Made by a program: the position numbers and the translations under genes. A stretch of DNA of 64,000 nucleotides from an uncultured Ruminiclostridium sp. GTDB taxonomy: Bacteria; Bacillota; Clostridia; Oscillospirales; Ruminococcaceae. Shown here piece by piece: positions 43,101-52,183 of this stretch. The stretch covers positions 1 to 64,000 of the forward strand of contig CAKSTB010000012.1 in the NCBI GenBank assembly GCA_934490165.1, in the 5' to 3' direction. The notes below the pieces were generated by a model, which was not told where the DNA came from, did not search any database, and saw nothing but the letters and a program-made list of their open reading frames with translations. Each line of letters starts with the position of its first letter. Position 1 is the stretch's first letter.

Positions 43101-44279
43101 ATGAACGAACTTCAGTTAAAGTACGGTTGCAATCCCAATCAGAAGCCGTCAAGAATATTCATGGCAAACGGCAACTCACTTCCTATCGAAGTGCTCAACG
43201 GCAAGCCCGGTTATATAAACTTCATGGACGCTTTCAACGGCTGGCAGCTGGTAAGCGAGCTTAAGAAGGCTACAGGTCTTCCCTCTGCAACATCATTCAA
43301 GCACGTTTCGCCCGCAGGTGCGGCAGTAGGTCTGCCTCTTACCGACACATTAAAAAAGATTTACTGGGTAGACGATCTCGGCGAGCTGTCACCCCTTGCC
43401 TGCGCTTATGCAAGAGCAAGAGGCGCTGACAGAATGTCATCATACGGCGACTTCATCGCTCTTTCCGACAAGTGCGACGTTTCAACGGCAAAGATAATAC
43501 AGCGTGAAGTTTCCGACGGTGTTATCGCTCCCGATTACGATGCCGAAGCACTTGAGATACTCAAGTCAAAGAAAAAGGGCAACTACAATATAATCAAGAT
43601 CGATCCCGAGTACGTTCCCGAGCCTATCGAACGCAAGCAGGTATTCGGCGTTACTTTCGAGCAGGGCAGAAACGAGCTTGTAATCGATGAAAAGCTGTTC
43701 TCAAACATTGTGACCGAGAATAAGAATATACCCGAGAGTGCAAAGATTGACCTTGCAATAGCAATGATCACATTAAAGTACACTCAGTCAAACTCTGTAG
43801 CTTACGCTTGCGGCGGTCAGGCTATCGGTATCGGCGCAGGACAGCAGTCGAGAATCCATTGCACACGTCTTGCAGGTACAAAAGCTGACAACTGGTACTT
43901 AAGACAGTCACCCCAGGTTATGGGCTTACAGTTTGTAGACAACATCAGACGTGCCGACAGAGATAATGCTATCGACCTTTACATAGGTGAAGATTATATG
44001 GACGTTCTTGCAGACGGCGCATGGGAAAACATCTTCAAGGTAAAGCCTGCTGTGTTCACTACAGAAGAAAAGAAGGCATGGCTTGCAACAATGAAGGGTG
44101 TTTCGCTCGGTTCTGACGCATTCTTCCCGTTCGGCGACAACATAGAAAGAGCGCACAGAAGCGGTGTAGAATACATAGCTCAGCCCGGCGGCTCGATCCG
44201 TGACGACAATGTTATCGACACCTGCAACAAGTACGGTATCGCGATGGCATTCACAGGAATCAGACTTTTCCACCACTGA
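43101..44279 (+). CDS. purH: AICAR transformylase, single-domain PurH
   Basis: A 392-residue folate-dependent formyltransferase. It carries LKYGCNPNQKPSRIF, the KHVSPAGAA catalytic Lys-His block (near 68), KYTQSNSVAYACGGQAIGIG (near 231) and SDAFFPFGDNIERAHRSGV (near 334). The 200-residue N-terminal IMP cyclohydrolase domain of classical PurH is absent; the preceding purO gene supplies that activity. It ends the core pur run with a strong terminator 12 bp later. Confidence 0.93.
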   Translation: MNELQLKYGCNPNQKPSRIFMANGNSLPIEVLNGKPGYINFMDAFNGWQLVSELKKATGLPSATSFKHVSPAGAAVGLPLTDTLKKIYWVDDLGELSPLACAYARARGADRMSSYGDFIALSDKCDVSTAKIIQREVSDGVIAPDYDAEALEILKSKKKGNYNIIKIDPEYVPEPIERKQVFGVTFEQGRNELVIDEKLFSNIVTENKNIPESAKIDLAIAMITLKYTQSNSVAYACGGQAIGIGAGQQSRIHCTRLAGTKADNWYLRQSPQVMGLQFVDNIRRADRDNAIDLYIGEDYMDVLADGAWENIFKVKPAVFTTEEKKAWLATMKGVSLGSDAFFPFGDNIERAHRSGVEYIAQPGGSIRDDNVIDTCNKYGIAMAFTGIRLFHH

Positions 44280-44290
44280 TAGGCTCTGTC

Positions 44291-44320
44291 AACGGGCGGC
44301 ACGTCCGCCCGTTGTTTTTT
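44291..44320 (+). terminator. Terminator after purH
   Basis: AACGGGCGG (44291-44299) pairs with CCGCCCGTT (44305-44313), then GTTTTTT. It separates the pur core from the next trio. Confidence 0.9.
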
Positions 44321-44340
44321 ACATCTATAAAGGTATTTCT

Positions 44341-44886
44341 ATGCATTTTACTTACACTGACAAAGACATTCTTGACGGCAGATTTGAATTCAGGCAGAGC
44401 GGTACGTTTCGGGTGTTATCACCGTTTGCCCAGCTGAAAATAGTTATAGCGTGTATTGTTGAAGCGATGATCGCCCCATATACACTGAATGTATTATTAA
44501 ACGGAGGAGCGGTAGCAAATAACACCTCAATTATAATAATCAAAATTGCTCTTGCCGTAATTCTGCCGATACTGCCGATATGGTATATACTGATAGTTGC
44601 AGGGGGAGAACAACAGTACAGCTACTATGCCGACGAACGTCTTATGCGCATAGCGAATAAACGTCATACCTATATTTTCAGGTACTCGGATATAGAAAAC
44701 GTGACCTACAAGCCTATGACTCTTTTCACAAAGCAAAAAGGCTATACTGTCACTGTTACGACAAAAAATACCACGCTGTTTTTCCGCTATATAATGCCGG
44801 CGTGTGCAGAATTTTTCACAATTCAGTCCACCCCGTTCTATATACTTCAAAATCCGCCTTTGGCGGAGGAAAGGAAAGACCGATGA
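44341..44886 (+). CDS. Membrane protein with PH-like domain
   Basis: A 181-residue protein with two membrane helices (about 38-62 and 68-90) followed by a cytosolic beta-rich domain (RLMRIANKRHTYIFRYSDIE, then TVTVTTKNTTLFFRYI) that looks like the bacterial PH/YcxB-type fold. Function unknown. The ATG at 44341 follows AAAGGT. Its TGA overlaps the start of the lipoprotein gene (ATGA), and that gene overlaps the pentapeptide-repeat gene the same way, so the three form a coupled unit placed between purH and purD. Confidence 0.7.
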   Translation: MHFTYTDKDILDGRFEFRQSGTFRVLSPFAQLKIVIACIVEAMIAPYTLNVLLNGGAVANNTSIIIIKIALAVILPILPIWYILIVAGGEQQYSYYADERLMRIANKRHTYIFRYSDIENVTYKPMTLFTKQKGYTVTVTTKNTTLFFRYIMPACAEFFTIQSTPFYILQNPPLAEERKDR

Positions 44887-45725
44887 AAAGATCATTGACG
44901 CTCCTATACGCGGCAGCGCTAATAATATCTGTTTGCGGTTGCTCGAATACTATTGCTGTTCCCCCTCAGCTGACGCAAAAGACAGACGCAACTTCTGTGA
45001 CGGAAGCATCAAAAGAAACTCCGTCGACCACTCCTGCGACCGAAGCGGTTACTACACCTGCTACCGAAGCGGTTACTACACCTGCGACCTCTTCGGTTAC
45101 TACTCCGGAATCTACTGCACATACAACAGTCGCCTCAGCGGTAACATCGACCCCTAAACCGGAAACATCTGTTTCATCGCACACCGAACAAACAAAGACC
45201 GATGCTCCGCCATCGACTTCAAAACCGGTCGCTACAGCAGGGAAACTGATAAAGCACAGTGTGAATAAGCTTACTTTGACATACGATGACGGTATTTTCT
45301 TTGATATCGGCGAAAGTGAATTTGAAGAAGATAATAATGAGCTTTATCTTGTACATTATGCGGACAACGGCGAAGTCACATCGAATATTGTGGTTATGTG
45401 CAGTGACGAAGACGAAGACACAGAGGGCAAATCTGTAAGCGAGATCGGCGAAACTTATATGAGCTATTATACTGTCGGCGATAATATTGTTTCATCAACA
45501 AAAAGCATGATCAAAATCGGCAGTACCGATGTGTTTTACGGAACTGTGAAATCATCGGACGGAGAATATTCTGTTTCTGCGATACAGCACATATATTTTG
45601 CTCGTCACGCCAATAAAGTCTATGCTGTAATAGCTCTTCATCTTGATGATAATGAAGAGCAGGTCACAAAGTCGCTTGAATACACGCTCAATTCAATGAC
45701 TTTTGACTACTCGGTCAACACATGA
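44883..45725 (+). CDS. Lipoprotein with Thr/Pro-rich repeated linker
   Basis: A 280-residue lipoprotein. The signal peptide ends ISVCGC, lipidated Cys near residue 20-22. A spacer of about 80 residues (about 30-115) contains tandem copies of a nine-residue unit (TTPATEAV type) made by 27-bp DNA repeats. The C-terminal domain (about 120-280) has alternating strands and no recognised motif, similar to small surface domains of unknown function. Coupled by 4-bp overlaps to genes on both sides. Confidence 0.7.
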   Translation: MKRSLTLLYAAALIISVCGCSNTIAVPPQLTQKTDATSVTEASKETPSTTPATEAVTTPATEAVTTPATSSVTTPESTAHTTVASAVTSTPKPETSVSSHTEQTKTDAPPSTSKPVATAGKLIKHSVNKLTLTYDDGIFFDIGESEFEEDNNELYLVHYADNGEVTSNIVVMCSDEDEDTEGKSVSEIGETYMSYYTVGDNIVSSTKSMIKIGSTDVFYGTVKSSDGEYSVSAIQHIYFARHANKVYAVIALHLDDNEEQVTKSLEYTLNSMTFDYSVNT

Positions 45726-46390
45726 CGGAAAGATCAAACTCATTTTCCGGATCGGTAAAACTGCCCGCAGAGCTGATACCGATATCGGATATTGATGCAG
45801 AGCTTTCAAAAGCGCGGGAGGATGAAACGGACTTTTGCTCAACGGATTTTTCAAAGCTTGTCTGCGACAGCACCGACTTCTCTTCCCTTTATTTCAAGAA
45901 CTGCCTGTTCAAAGGCAGTCGCTTCACAGCCTGCGATTTTTCAAAATGCACGTTCATCGACTGCGTTTTCAAGGGCTGTGATATATCAAACTGCGATTTC
46001 ACCGAGAGCTATTTCAGAGCCTGCTCCTTTACCTCATGCAAGGCTGTCGGAGCGGCTTTCAAGGGCTCTTATCATAAGAATGTGAGCTTTGACGGCGGCA
46101 GCTTTGAGCTGTCGGACTTTCAACGTTCAAAGCTTCAATCGGTGCGTATAACGGACACCGACTTCTCCTCTGCTCTGTTTTCTTCATGCGAGATAAAGCA
46201 GACGGAGCTTAAAAACGTCACGCTTGCAAAAGCGGTGTTCTTCGGGACTAAGCTTGCGGGGCTTGACTTCACCTCCTGTAATATTGACGGTCTTACCGTT
46301 TCGGATACGGGAGCGGAACTCAAAGGCGCTAAGGTCGATGTGTGGCAGGCGGCAATGTTTGCTAAGCTGCTCGGACTTATCGTCGAATGA
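45722..46390 (+). CDS. Pentapeptide-repeat protein
   Basis: A 222-residue cytosolic protein whose residues about 30-205 form a right-handed quadrilateral beta helix, with five-residue repeats centred on Phe or Leu (CDFSKCTFID, DISNCDFTES). The C-terminal helix (WQAAMFAKLLGLIVE) resembles the dimerisation helix of Qnr/MfpA-type proteins, which mimic DNA and protect gyrase. Gyrase binding here is only a possibility; many such proteins have other roles. Cys is unusually frequent. Confidence 0.8.
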   Translation: MTERSNSFSGSVKLPAELIPISDIDAELSKAREDETDFCSTDFSKLVCDSTDFSSLYFKNCLFKGSRFTACDFSKCTFIDCVFKGCDISNCDFTESYFRACSFTSCKAVGAAFKGSYHKNVSFDGGSFELSDFQRSKLQSVRITDTDFSSALFSSCEIKQTELKNVTLAKAVFFGTKLAGLDFTSCNIDGLTVSDTGAELKGAKVDVWQAAMFAKLLGLIVE

Positions 46391-46415
46391 AAAATAAAAG
46401 AAAGGTCATAAAAAT

Positions 46416-47696
46416 ATGAACGTACTTGTAATAGGCGGCGGCGGAAGAGAGCACGCCATAATAACAGCTCTCGCAAAATCAGGCAAGGTCGACAAGCTGT
46501 ATGCCGCACCCGGCAACGGCGGTATTTCAAAATATGCCGAGTGCTTTAACGTAAAAGCGACCGATATTGACGGCTGTGTGGAGCTTGCAAAGAAGCTTCA
46601 GCCGGACTATGTATTCGTAGCACCCGATGACCCGCTGGTTATGGGTATGGTGGACAGGCTCAATGCTGAGGGCTTTAAGACATTCGGACCGAGAGCAAAC
46701 GCCGCTATTCTTGAGGGCAGTAAGGTGTTCTCAAAGGCGCTGATGAAGAAGTACAACATTCCCACTGCGGCATATGAAACATTCACGGACGCTGACGAGG
46801 CTATAGCATACATCAAAAAGCAGAACAGCTTTCCCGCAGTTATCAAGTGTGATGGTCTTGCACTCGGCAAGGGCGTAATAATTGCAAAGGACGAGCAGGA
46901 AGCCGAGAACGCAGTGCGTTCAATGCTCCTTGACGGAAAGTTCGGCAAGTCCGGCAGTGAAATAGTTATCGAAGAATTTATGACAGGTCCTGAGGTAACC
47001 GTTCTTGCGTTCACAGACGGCAAGACGGTAAAGCCTATGATAAGCTCTATGGATCACAAGCGTGCATACGACAATGACGAGGGGCTTAACACAGGCGGTA
47101 TGGGCACAATAGCGCCGAACCCGCTCTATACTCCCGACAAACAGCAGGAATGTATGGAAAAGATATTCCTGCCCACTATAAAGGCTATGGCGACTGAGGG
47201 CAGACCATTCAAGGGTTGTCTTTATTTCGGACTTATGCTCACTCCTAACGGTGCAAAGGTGATTGAGTACAACTGCCGTTTCGGCGACCCCGAAACACAG
47301 GTAGTTCTCCCCTTACTTGAAACAGACATTATGGATATAATCGAGGCTATATGGGAAGAAAAGCTCGATACGCTTGATATAAAGTGGAGCGACAAGTCAT
47401 GCGCCTGCGTTGTTATGGCAAGCGGCGGCTATCCCGAAAAGTACGAAACAGGCAAGGTAATAAGCGGACTTGACGAGAACGGTCAGTGTGAGGGCGCATT
47501 CGTATATCACGCGGGCACAAAGCTTGAGGACGGCAAGTTCCTTACAGCGGGCGGCAGAGTTCTCGGAGTTACCGCTTACGGCGATACATTACAGGAGGCT
47601 CTCGACACAGCCTATAAGGCAGTAGGCACTATAAGCTTTGAAAAGGCACATTATCGTCACGATATCGGCAAAAAAGCGCTTTCTGCATTAAAATAA
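46416..47696 (+). CDS. purD: GAR synthetase
   Basis: A 426-residue ATP-grasp enzyme joining phosphoribosylamine and glycine. Start VLVIGGGGREHAII (3-16), PAVIKCDGLALGKGVI (near 138), the GTMG-like NTGGMGTIAPNP (near 227) and NCRFGDPETQ (near 284) are family blocks. It follows the trio rather than the pur core, 25 bp after the pentapeptide-repeat gene. No purL, purQ, purS, purK or purB is in the window. Confidence 0.97.
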   Translation: MNVLVIGGGGREHAIITALAKSGKVDKLYAAPGNGGISKYAECFNVKATDIDGCVELAKKLQPDYVFVAPDDPLVMGMVDRLNAEGFKTFGPRANAAILEGSKVFSKALMKKYNIPTAAYETFTDADEAIAYIKKQNSFPAVIKCDGLALGKGVIIAKDEQEAENAVRSMLLDGKFGKSGSEIVIEEFMTGPEVTVLAFTDGKTVKPMISSMDHKRAYDNDEGLNTGGMGTIAPNPLYTPDKQQECMEKIFLPTIKAMATEGRPFKGCLYFGLMLTPNGAKVIEYNCRFGDPETQVVLPLLETDIMDIIEAIWEEKLDTLDIKWSDKSCACVVMASGGYPEKYETGKVISGLDENGQCEGAFVYHAGTKLEDGKFLTAGGRVLGVTAYGDTLQEALDTAYKAVGTISFEKAHYRHDIGKKALSALK

Positions 47697-47710
47697 TTCC
47701 CAAAAAACAC

Positions 47711-47739
47711 TTGCATTTCATTTCCTTTTATGTTATAAT
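47711..47739 (+). promoter_or_regulatory. Promoter of secG
   Basis: TTGCAT (47711-47716), 17-bp spacer, TATAAT (47734-47739). Confidence 0.7.
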
Positions 47740-47824
47740 AGCATTTGCGTGTTAGAATAATTTTGGGTTTGTACGATAAACAGACACTCGGACATACCCG
47801 TATTCCTATAAGGAGGACATATAA

Positions 47825-48283
47825 ATGGGAATATTAGAAATAATCAGTGCTATTGTTCTGATTATTGCCTGTGTTTTCATCGTACTCGTGGTACTTATGC
47901 AGGATACAAAGCAGGGTATGTCACAGACGATTACAGGCGGTAGTGCAGACAATTATTATCAGAGAAATTCAGGACGTTCAAACGAGGCTAAGTTGAACAG
48001 ACTTACAAAGATCGCCGCAATAATCTTCTTTGTTGTTGCTCTTGTTGTTAACTTCATCGTTATGTACAGCGGTAACTTCAATAAGACAGACAATTCTTCG
48101 ACAACAAGCTCCGCAACATCATCTGTAACATCTTCCGTTACAAGTGACGATTCGTCAGCTTCATCAGCATCTTCCGATGCTTCATCGACAGATTCTTCCG
48201 CTTCTTCATCTGACGCTTCTTCTGCTGATTCCTCAGTAGCCGAGTCTTCATCTGAAACAAGCACAGAATCATCTGCCGAATAA
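47825..48283 (+). CDS. secG: SecG translocase subunit with Ser/Asp-rich tail
   Basis: A 152-residue protein. The first 85 residues are a normal SecG: two membrane helices (about 4-24 and 59-79) around VLMQDTKQGMSQTITGGS. SecG assists SecYE in protein export. Beyond residue 85 there is an extra tail of about 67 residues made almost only of Ser, Asp, Thr, Ala and Glu. Both ends of a two-helix SecG face outward in the usual topology, so the tail would be extracellular. Usual SecG length is 70-110. AGGAGG precedes the start. Confidence 0.9.
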   Translation: MGILEIISAIVLIIACVFIVLVVLMQDTKQGMSQTITGGSADNYYQRNSGRSNEAKLNRLTKIAAIIFFVVALVVNFIVMYSGNFNKTDNSSTTSSATSSVTSSVTSDDSSASSASSDASSTDSSASSSDASSADSSVAESSSETSTESSAE

Positions 48284-48305
48284 TTCGGTATTTCAGGCGT
48301 TTTAA

Positions 48306-48333
48306 AGGCTGTCGCATTGCGGCAGCTTTTTTT
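48306..48333 (+). terminator. Terminator of secG
   Basis: A stem of AGGCTGTCGC with GCGGCAGCTT (one G-T wobble), 3-base loop, followed by a T tract. Confidence 0.75.
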
Positions 48334-48359
48334 AACACTTTTTTTGATAAATTGGGGTA

Positions 48360-48388
48360 TTGAAAAATTAAGTAAATTGTGTTATAAT
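48360..48388 (+). promoter_or_regulatory. Promoter of the lipoprotein gene at 48447
   Basis: TTGAAA (48360-48365), 17-bp spacer, TATAAT (48383-48388). Confidence 0.7.
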
Positions 48389-48446
48389 TTAATAGCGACA
48401 TTAACTGATTTTAGTTTAATCGTAATAATTCAGAGAGGTATTTACA

Positions 48447-49550
48447 ATGTACAAAAAATTTATAGCAGGTATCCTTGCCTTATGCACAATTGCCGCTTTA
48501 TCAGGCTGTGCAGAATCTACCGATAACAGTTCAACAATCGACAACACCGATAGTTCAGTCAGTGAATCATCTGATGCAGAATCTTCGACAATATCGTCAG
48601 AAGAAAGTTCACAGGCAGAAGAATCGGACAGCAACAACGAAGAAAGCTCCGACAACAAAAACGACAACAAAACCTCGGGTAATGAATTTACGCAGGACGA
48701 GATTGACGAATGGATGATGACAACGCCACTTGAATCACGTTTCGGAGATAAGCTTTTCCCCTTGCTCAAAAAGCAGTCAAGAGAGCTTCATTCAAACCGT
48801 ATCTTCACAACATTTAAAAATAAGGACGAGCCGAAAGAGTTAAAGGTAAACTACTTATCGCTTGAAATGTTAGGCGACAAATTCACGTGGAATGGCTCTC
48901 CAATTACCGTTGAACAGAATGATAACGAACTGAAGGTGCTCACCGACACAGATGAAGATTTTGAACTGTACGCTCCGTCTTTTATAAAAATCGGTGACAA
49001 ACTGCTTATCTATCATGAACTCGGCAGATCCACATACCGTCTTGCCAAAGCACACTTATACGACAAAGACGGCAAAGAGGTAGGCTCTAAGGAATATACA
49101 CAGTCGGGTGAAGGCGCTTCTCTGTATCTGTTCGGAGATCTGCCCGAAAATGTTGCATCGTTCTCTTTTGACTATGCAAGAGGATATTCAAGCTATTTTG
49201 GAGAACTTAAAGAAGGCGATGAATATTTCGACTTTGACTATAACGTAATGTCAACCGCTAATGATTTTGCAAAGGACGGATGGGATTTCGGCTATGATGC
49301 AAACTGTGCACGCGATATTTCCAAAAATCCTTATAAAGATAATTACGATGAGGGTACACGCTATGCAATTTTCAGACAAGACAGCGACTTCCCTTTCAGA
49401 AACCGTCACCTTACTATAATAGGGATATCTGTCGGCGATGACGGCGAATGTTCTGACATTGTAGAAAAAACTTTCACGGTTACTACTCAAAAGGGCTATG
49501 ACGCACAGCTCCTTGAAGAAAACAAGTTCTGGCTTCATATAAATGACTGA
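48447..49550 (+). CDS. Lipoprotein of unknown function
   Basis: A 367-residue lipoprotein: signal peptide ending AALSGC (lipidated Cys near 21), then a Ser/Glu/Asp/Asn-rich linker to about residue 80, then a globular beta-rich domain (about 90-367) with many acidic and aromatic residues. No recognised family. It has its own promoter and an AGAGAGG ribosome binding site and stands alone. It is somewhat more AT-rich than the pur genes. Confidence 0.7.
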   Translation: MYKKFIAGILALCTIAALSGCAESTDNSSTIDNTDSSVSESSDAESSTISSEESSQAEESDSNNEESSDNKNDNKTSGNEFTQDEIDEWMMTTPLESRFGDKLFPLLKKQSRELHSNRIFTTFKNKDEPKELKVNYLSLEMLGDKFTWNGSPITVEQNDNELKVLTDTDEDFELYAPSFIKIGDKLLIYHELGRSTYRLAKAHLYDKDGKEVGSKEYTQSGEGASLYLFGDLPENVASFSFDYARGYSSYFGELKEGDEYFDFDYNVMSTANDFAKDGWDFGYDANCARDISKNPYKDNYDEGTRYAIFRQDSDFPFRNRHLTIIGISVGDDGECSDIVEKTFTVTTQKGYDAQLLEENKFWLHIND

Positions 49551-49689
49551 GAAATAACGTTACGGTTCTCTGCACTATGCAGAGAACTTAATTTTTGCAC
49601 ATTTGCTTACTGACGTTAAAAAAAACGCCCTGCTATGATACAATGTAATCAATGATTGTTTGAACAAAACTTACTCGGAGGGACATCAA

Positions 49690-49872
49690 ATGAAAAAAAA
49701 GAAGTGTATCGCCATTTGCGGTTTTGCTTTTTCAGCATTCCTTCTCATCTGTATGGTCATAAACTTATTTAAGGGGCATATCGTAGCCGCTGTATGTAGT
49801 CTTGGAGCGTGTTTCTTCTTTTTTGCTCTGTCTTTATTAACTTATAAAAACAGCAAAGACAGCAACCCGTAA
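49690..49872 (+). CDS. Small two-helix membrane protein
   Basis: A 60-residue protein with two hydrophobic helices (about 6-25 and 29-50), a basic start (MKKKKC) and a charged tail (KNSKDSNP). The ATG at 49690 has GGAGGG 7 bases upstream. Function unknown; it lies just before a two-component system, but with a 113-bp gap. Confidence 0.6.
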   Translation: MKKKKCIAICGFAFSAFLLICMVINLFKGHIVAAVCSLGACFFFFALSLLTYKNSKDSNP

Positions 49873-49985
49873 ATCAATCCCTTGCAAATCATCCGACATC
49901 AGATTTTACACAAAATCTTATACGCTCTAAGGCTGTTCTAAGTTAACCCTACTATAATATCAATATCATAAAGGACGGTGATATT

Positions 49986-50669
49986 ATGAAGCTACTGTTT
50001 GCAGAAGATGAGGTCAGTATGGCTGAGGCTGTTACTGACATTCTGACATATCATAATTATACGGTGGATACGGTTTATGACGGTGCGGACGCTCTTGATT
50101 ACGCAAGAGCCGAGCAGTATGACGGAATAATTCTCGATATAATGATGCCGAAAAAGAGCGGCTTAGAGGTACTTAAAACACTCAGGAGCGAGGGAAACAC
50201 CACCCCTATACTCCTGCTTACCGCAAAAGCCGAGGTCGAGGACAGGATAGCGGGGCTTGATATGGGTGCGGACGACTATCTTCCGAAGCCGTTTGTAATG
50301 GGCGAGCTTCTTTCCCGTGTCAGAGCAATGCTCCGCAGAAAAGATCAGTTCACGCCCGACATAATGACATTCGGCAACGTATCGCTCAATCTCAGCAGCT
50401 GTGAGCTTAAAGGTCCGTTGCAGTCGGTCGTACTGCCCAAGATAGAATATAAGCTTATGGAGCTTCTGATGCTCAACAAGGGTATCTACCTTTCCACCGA
50501 GGACATTCTCGTAAAGGTATGGGGCTATGAGAGCGATGCGGAGAGCGGCGCAGTATGGGTATACATATCCTATGTCAGAAAACGTCTTGCCGCTGTCGGT
50601 GCTGACATTGAGATAAAAGCAAAGCGCGGTGTAGGCTATACTTTGGCAAAGATCGGAGATGCCGACTGA
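49986..50669 (+). CDS. OmpR-family response regulator
   Basis: A 227-residue regulator: receiver domain (1-115) with FAEDE, phospho-acceptor Asp in GIILDIMMPKKSGLEVL (near 51) and KPFVMGELLSR; winged-helix domain (about 130-227) ending AKRGVGYTLAK. The DNA recognised is unknown. A TATAAT box lies at 49952-49957 without a clear -35. Its stop overlaps the kinase start (TGATG). Confidence 0.9.
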   Translation: MKLLFAEDEVSMAEAVTDILTYHNYTVDTVYDGADALDYARAEQYDGIILDIMMPKKSGLEVLKTLRSEGNTTPILLLTAKAEVEDRIAGLDMGADDYLPKPFVMGELLSRVRAMLRRKDQFTPDIMTFGNVSLNLSSCELKGPLQSVVLPKIEYKLMELLMLNKGIYLSTEDILVKVWGYESDAESGAVWVYISYVRKRLAAVGADIEIKAKRGVGYTLAKIGDAD

Positions 50670-52060
50670 TGGTAAAACAGCTACAGAAAAAATTTATAAT
50701 ATCCGCTATGACAGCGGTAACTATCCTGCTTGTAGTGCTTATCGGCGGGATAAATGTCTTTAATTATCTCACAACGAGCGGCGACAATGACAGGCTTATG
50801 GAAATGCTCGGCAACAGCTTTGAAGCGTCTACTATGTGGAACGGCAATGATACCTCCGACAATACTCAGCCGCCGCAGGACACAAACGATACTCAGCAAA
50901 ATACTGCTACAGACACAGCTACATCGGGCAATCAGAATGATCCCGATTTTCAACCTCCGCAGGACAACGGCGCAAAGCCGCCCGATGACAAAAAGAACGG
51001 CGATTTCGGAAAGCACGACAAGGACGCATTGAAATCCGCAAGATATGCCGCCGCGGCACTGAGCAGTGACGGCAATATACTGAGAACAGATGTTACCCAC
51101 ATATCATCGCTTACAGAGGACGAGGTGACGGCGATCACAGAAGCAATCAAAAACACTGCCGAGGGAACAGGCAGTTACAGCGGCTATCTGTACCGCATAA
51201 GCAATTCGGTACGTACCGGTGGTCGCATCATAATATTGCTTGACAACAGTATGCAGATAAGCTCATTCTTTACGGTACTGTTTATATCTGTCGGCGCAGG
51301 AATATTCGGCTGGCTTCTGATGTTACTGCTTGTTATTCTGCTTTCAAAGAAAACGATCGCCCCTGTTGCACGCAGTATTGAAAAGCAAAAGCAGTTTGTC
51401 ACAAATGCGGGTCATGAGATAAAGACACCGCTTGCCATTATCCTTGCGAATACAGACGCGATGGAGCTTCACAACGGTGAGAATAAGTGGAGCAAAAATA
51501 TCCGTGCACAGACGCTCCGCCTTAGCGGACTTATGCAAAATCTTCTTATGCTCGCTAAAATGGACGAAAGCTCCGCAAAGCTTCCGATGTGCGGCTTTGA
51601 CATAAGCACGGCGGCGGAAGATACGGTAAATGCGTTTATAGAGCCTGCCGCCCTCAAGGGTGTGATGATAGAGCAGGATATTCAGAAAGAGCTCAACCTT
51701 AACGGAAACCGCGACAGCATAATACAGCTTATGACGGTGCTCCTTGACAATGCGGTGAAGTACACCGAAAGCGGCGGTACTATAAGAGCAAAGCTCAGCG
51801 GCAACGAAAAGAATATAACGCTCAGCATAGCAAATACCTGCGAGCCCATAGACCACCCCGAAAAGCTGTTTGACCGCTTTTACCGCGGTGACAGCGCCAG
51901 AACGCAGAAAAACGGCGGCTACGGTATAGGCTTATCTGTGGCACAGGCAATAGCGGAGCTTCATAAAGGCACTATCACAGCGGAAAACATAACCGATACA
52001 TCTCCTAATAATCCCGATATTGACACGGATAATATGCTTATGTTTACGGTCAAAATATGA
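50669..52060 (+). CDS. Sensor histidine kinase with Pro/Gln/Asp-rich sensor region
   Basis: A 463-residue membrane kinase. Helices at about 12-32 and 205-230 flank an extracellular part whose first 60 residues are low complexity (Asn/Asp/Thr/Pro/Gln rich, DTNDTQQNTATDTAT). H box NAGHEIKTPLAIILAN (near 247), N box TVLLDNAVKYTE and G box GGYGIGLSVAQAI follow. It would phosphorylate the upstream regulator. The ligand is unknown; the PPQDNGAKPPDDKK stretch could interact with cell wall or cations (guess). Confidence 0.9.
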   Translation: MVKQLQKKFIISAMTAVTILLVVLIGGINVFNYLTTSGDNDRLMEMLGNSFEASTMWNGNDTSDNTQPPQDTNDTQQNTATDTATSGNQNDPDFQPPQDNGAKPPDDKKNGDFGKHDKDALKSARYAAAALSSDGNILRTDVTHISSLTEDEVTAITEAIKNTAEGTGSYSGYLYRISNSVRTGGRIIILLDNSMQISSFFTVLFISVGAGIFGWLLMLLLVILLSKKTIAPVARSIEKQKQFVTNAGHEIKTPLAIILANTDAMELHNGENKWSKNIRAQTLRLSGLMQNLLMLAKMDESSAKLPMCGFDISTAAEDTVNAFIEPAALKGVMIEQDIQKELNLNGNRDSIIQLMTVLLDNAVKYTESGGTIRAKLSGNEKNITLSIANTCEPIDHPEKLFDRFYRGDSARTQKNGGYGIGLSVAQAIAELHKGTITAENITDTSPNNPDIDTDNMLMFTVKI

Positions 52061-52062
52061 AT

Positions 52063-52109
52063 AAAAACGGTTTGCAAACGCTGGAATCAGCCGCTCGCAA
52101 ACCGTTTTT
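52063..52109 (+). terminator. Terminator of the two-component operon
   Basis: AAAAACGGTTTGC (52063-52075) pairs with GCAAACCGTTTTT (52097-52109), 21-base loop, 3 bp after the kinase stop. Confidence 0.8.
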
Positions 52110-52183
52110 AACATATATGAATTTTCTCATTGCTATTCGCGGCGGCACTTCTCCGCCCGACCCTATGGCAACTGTGATAATTA

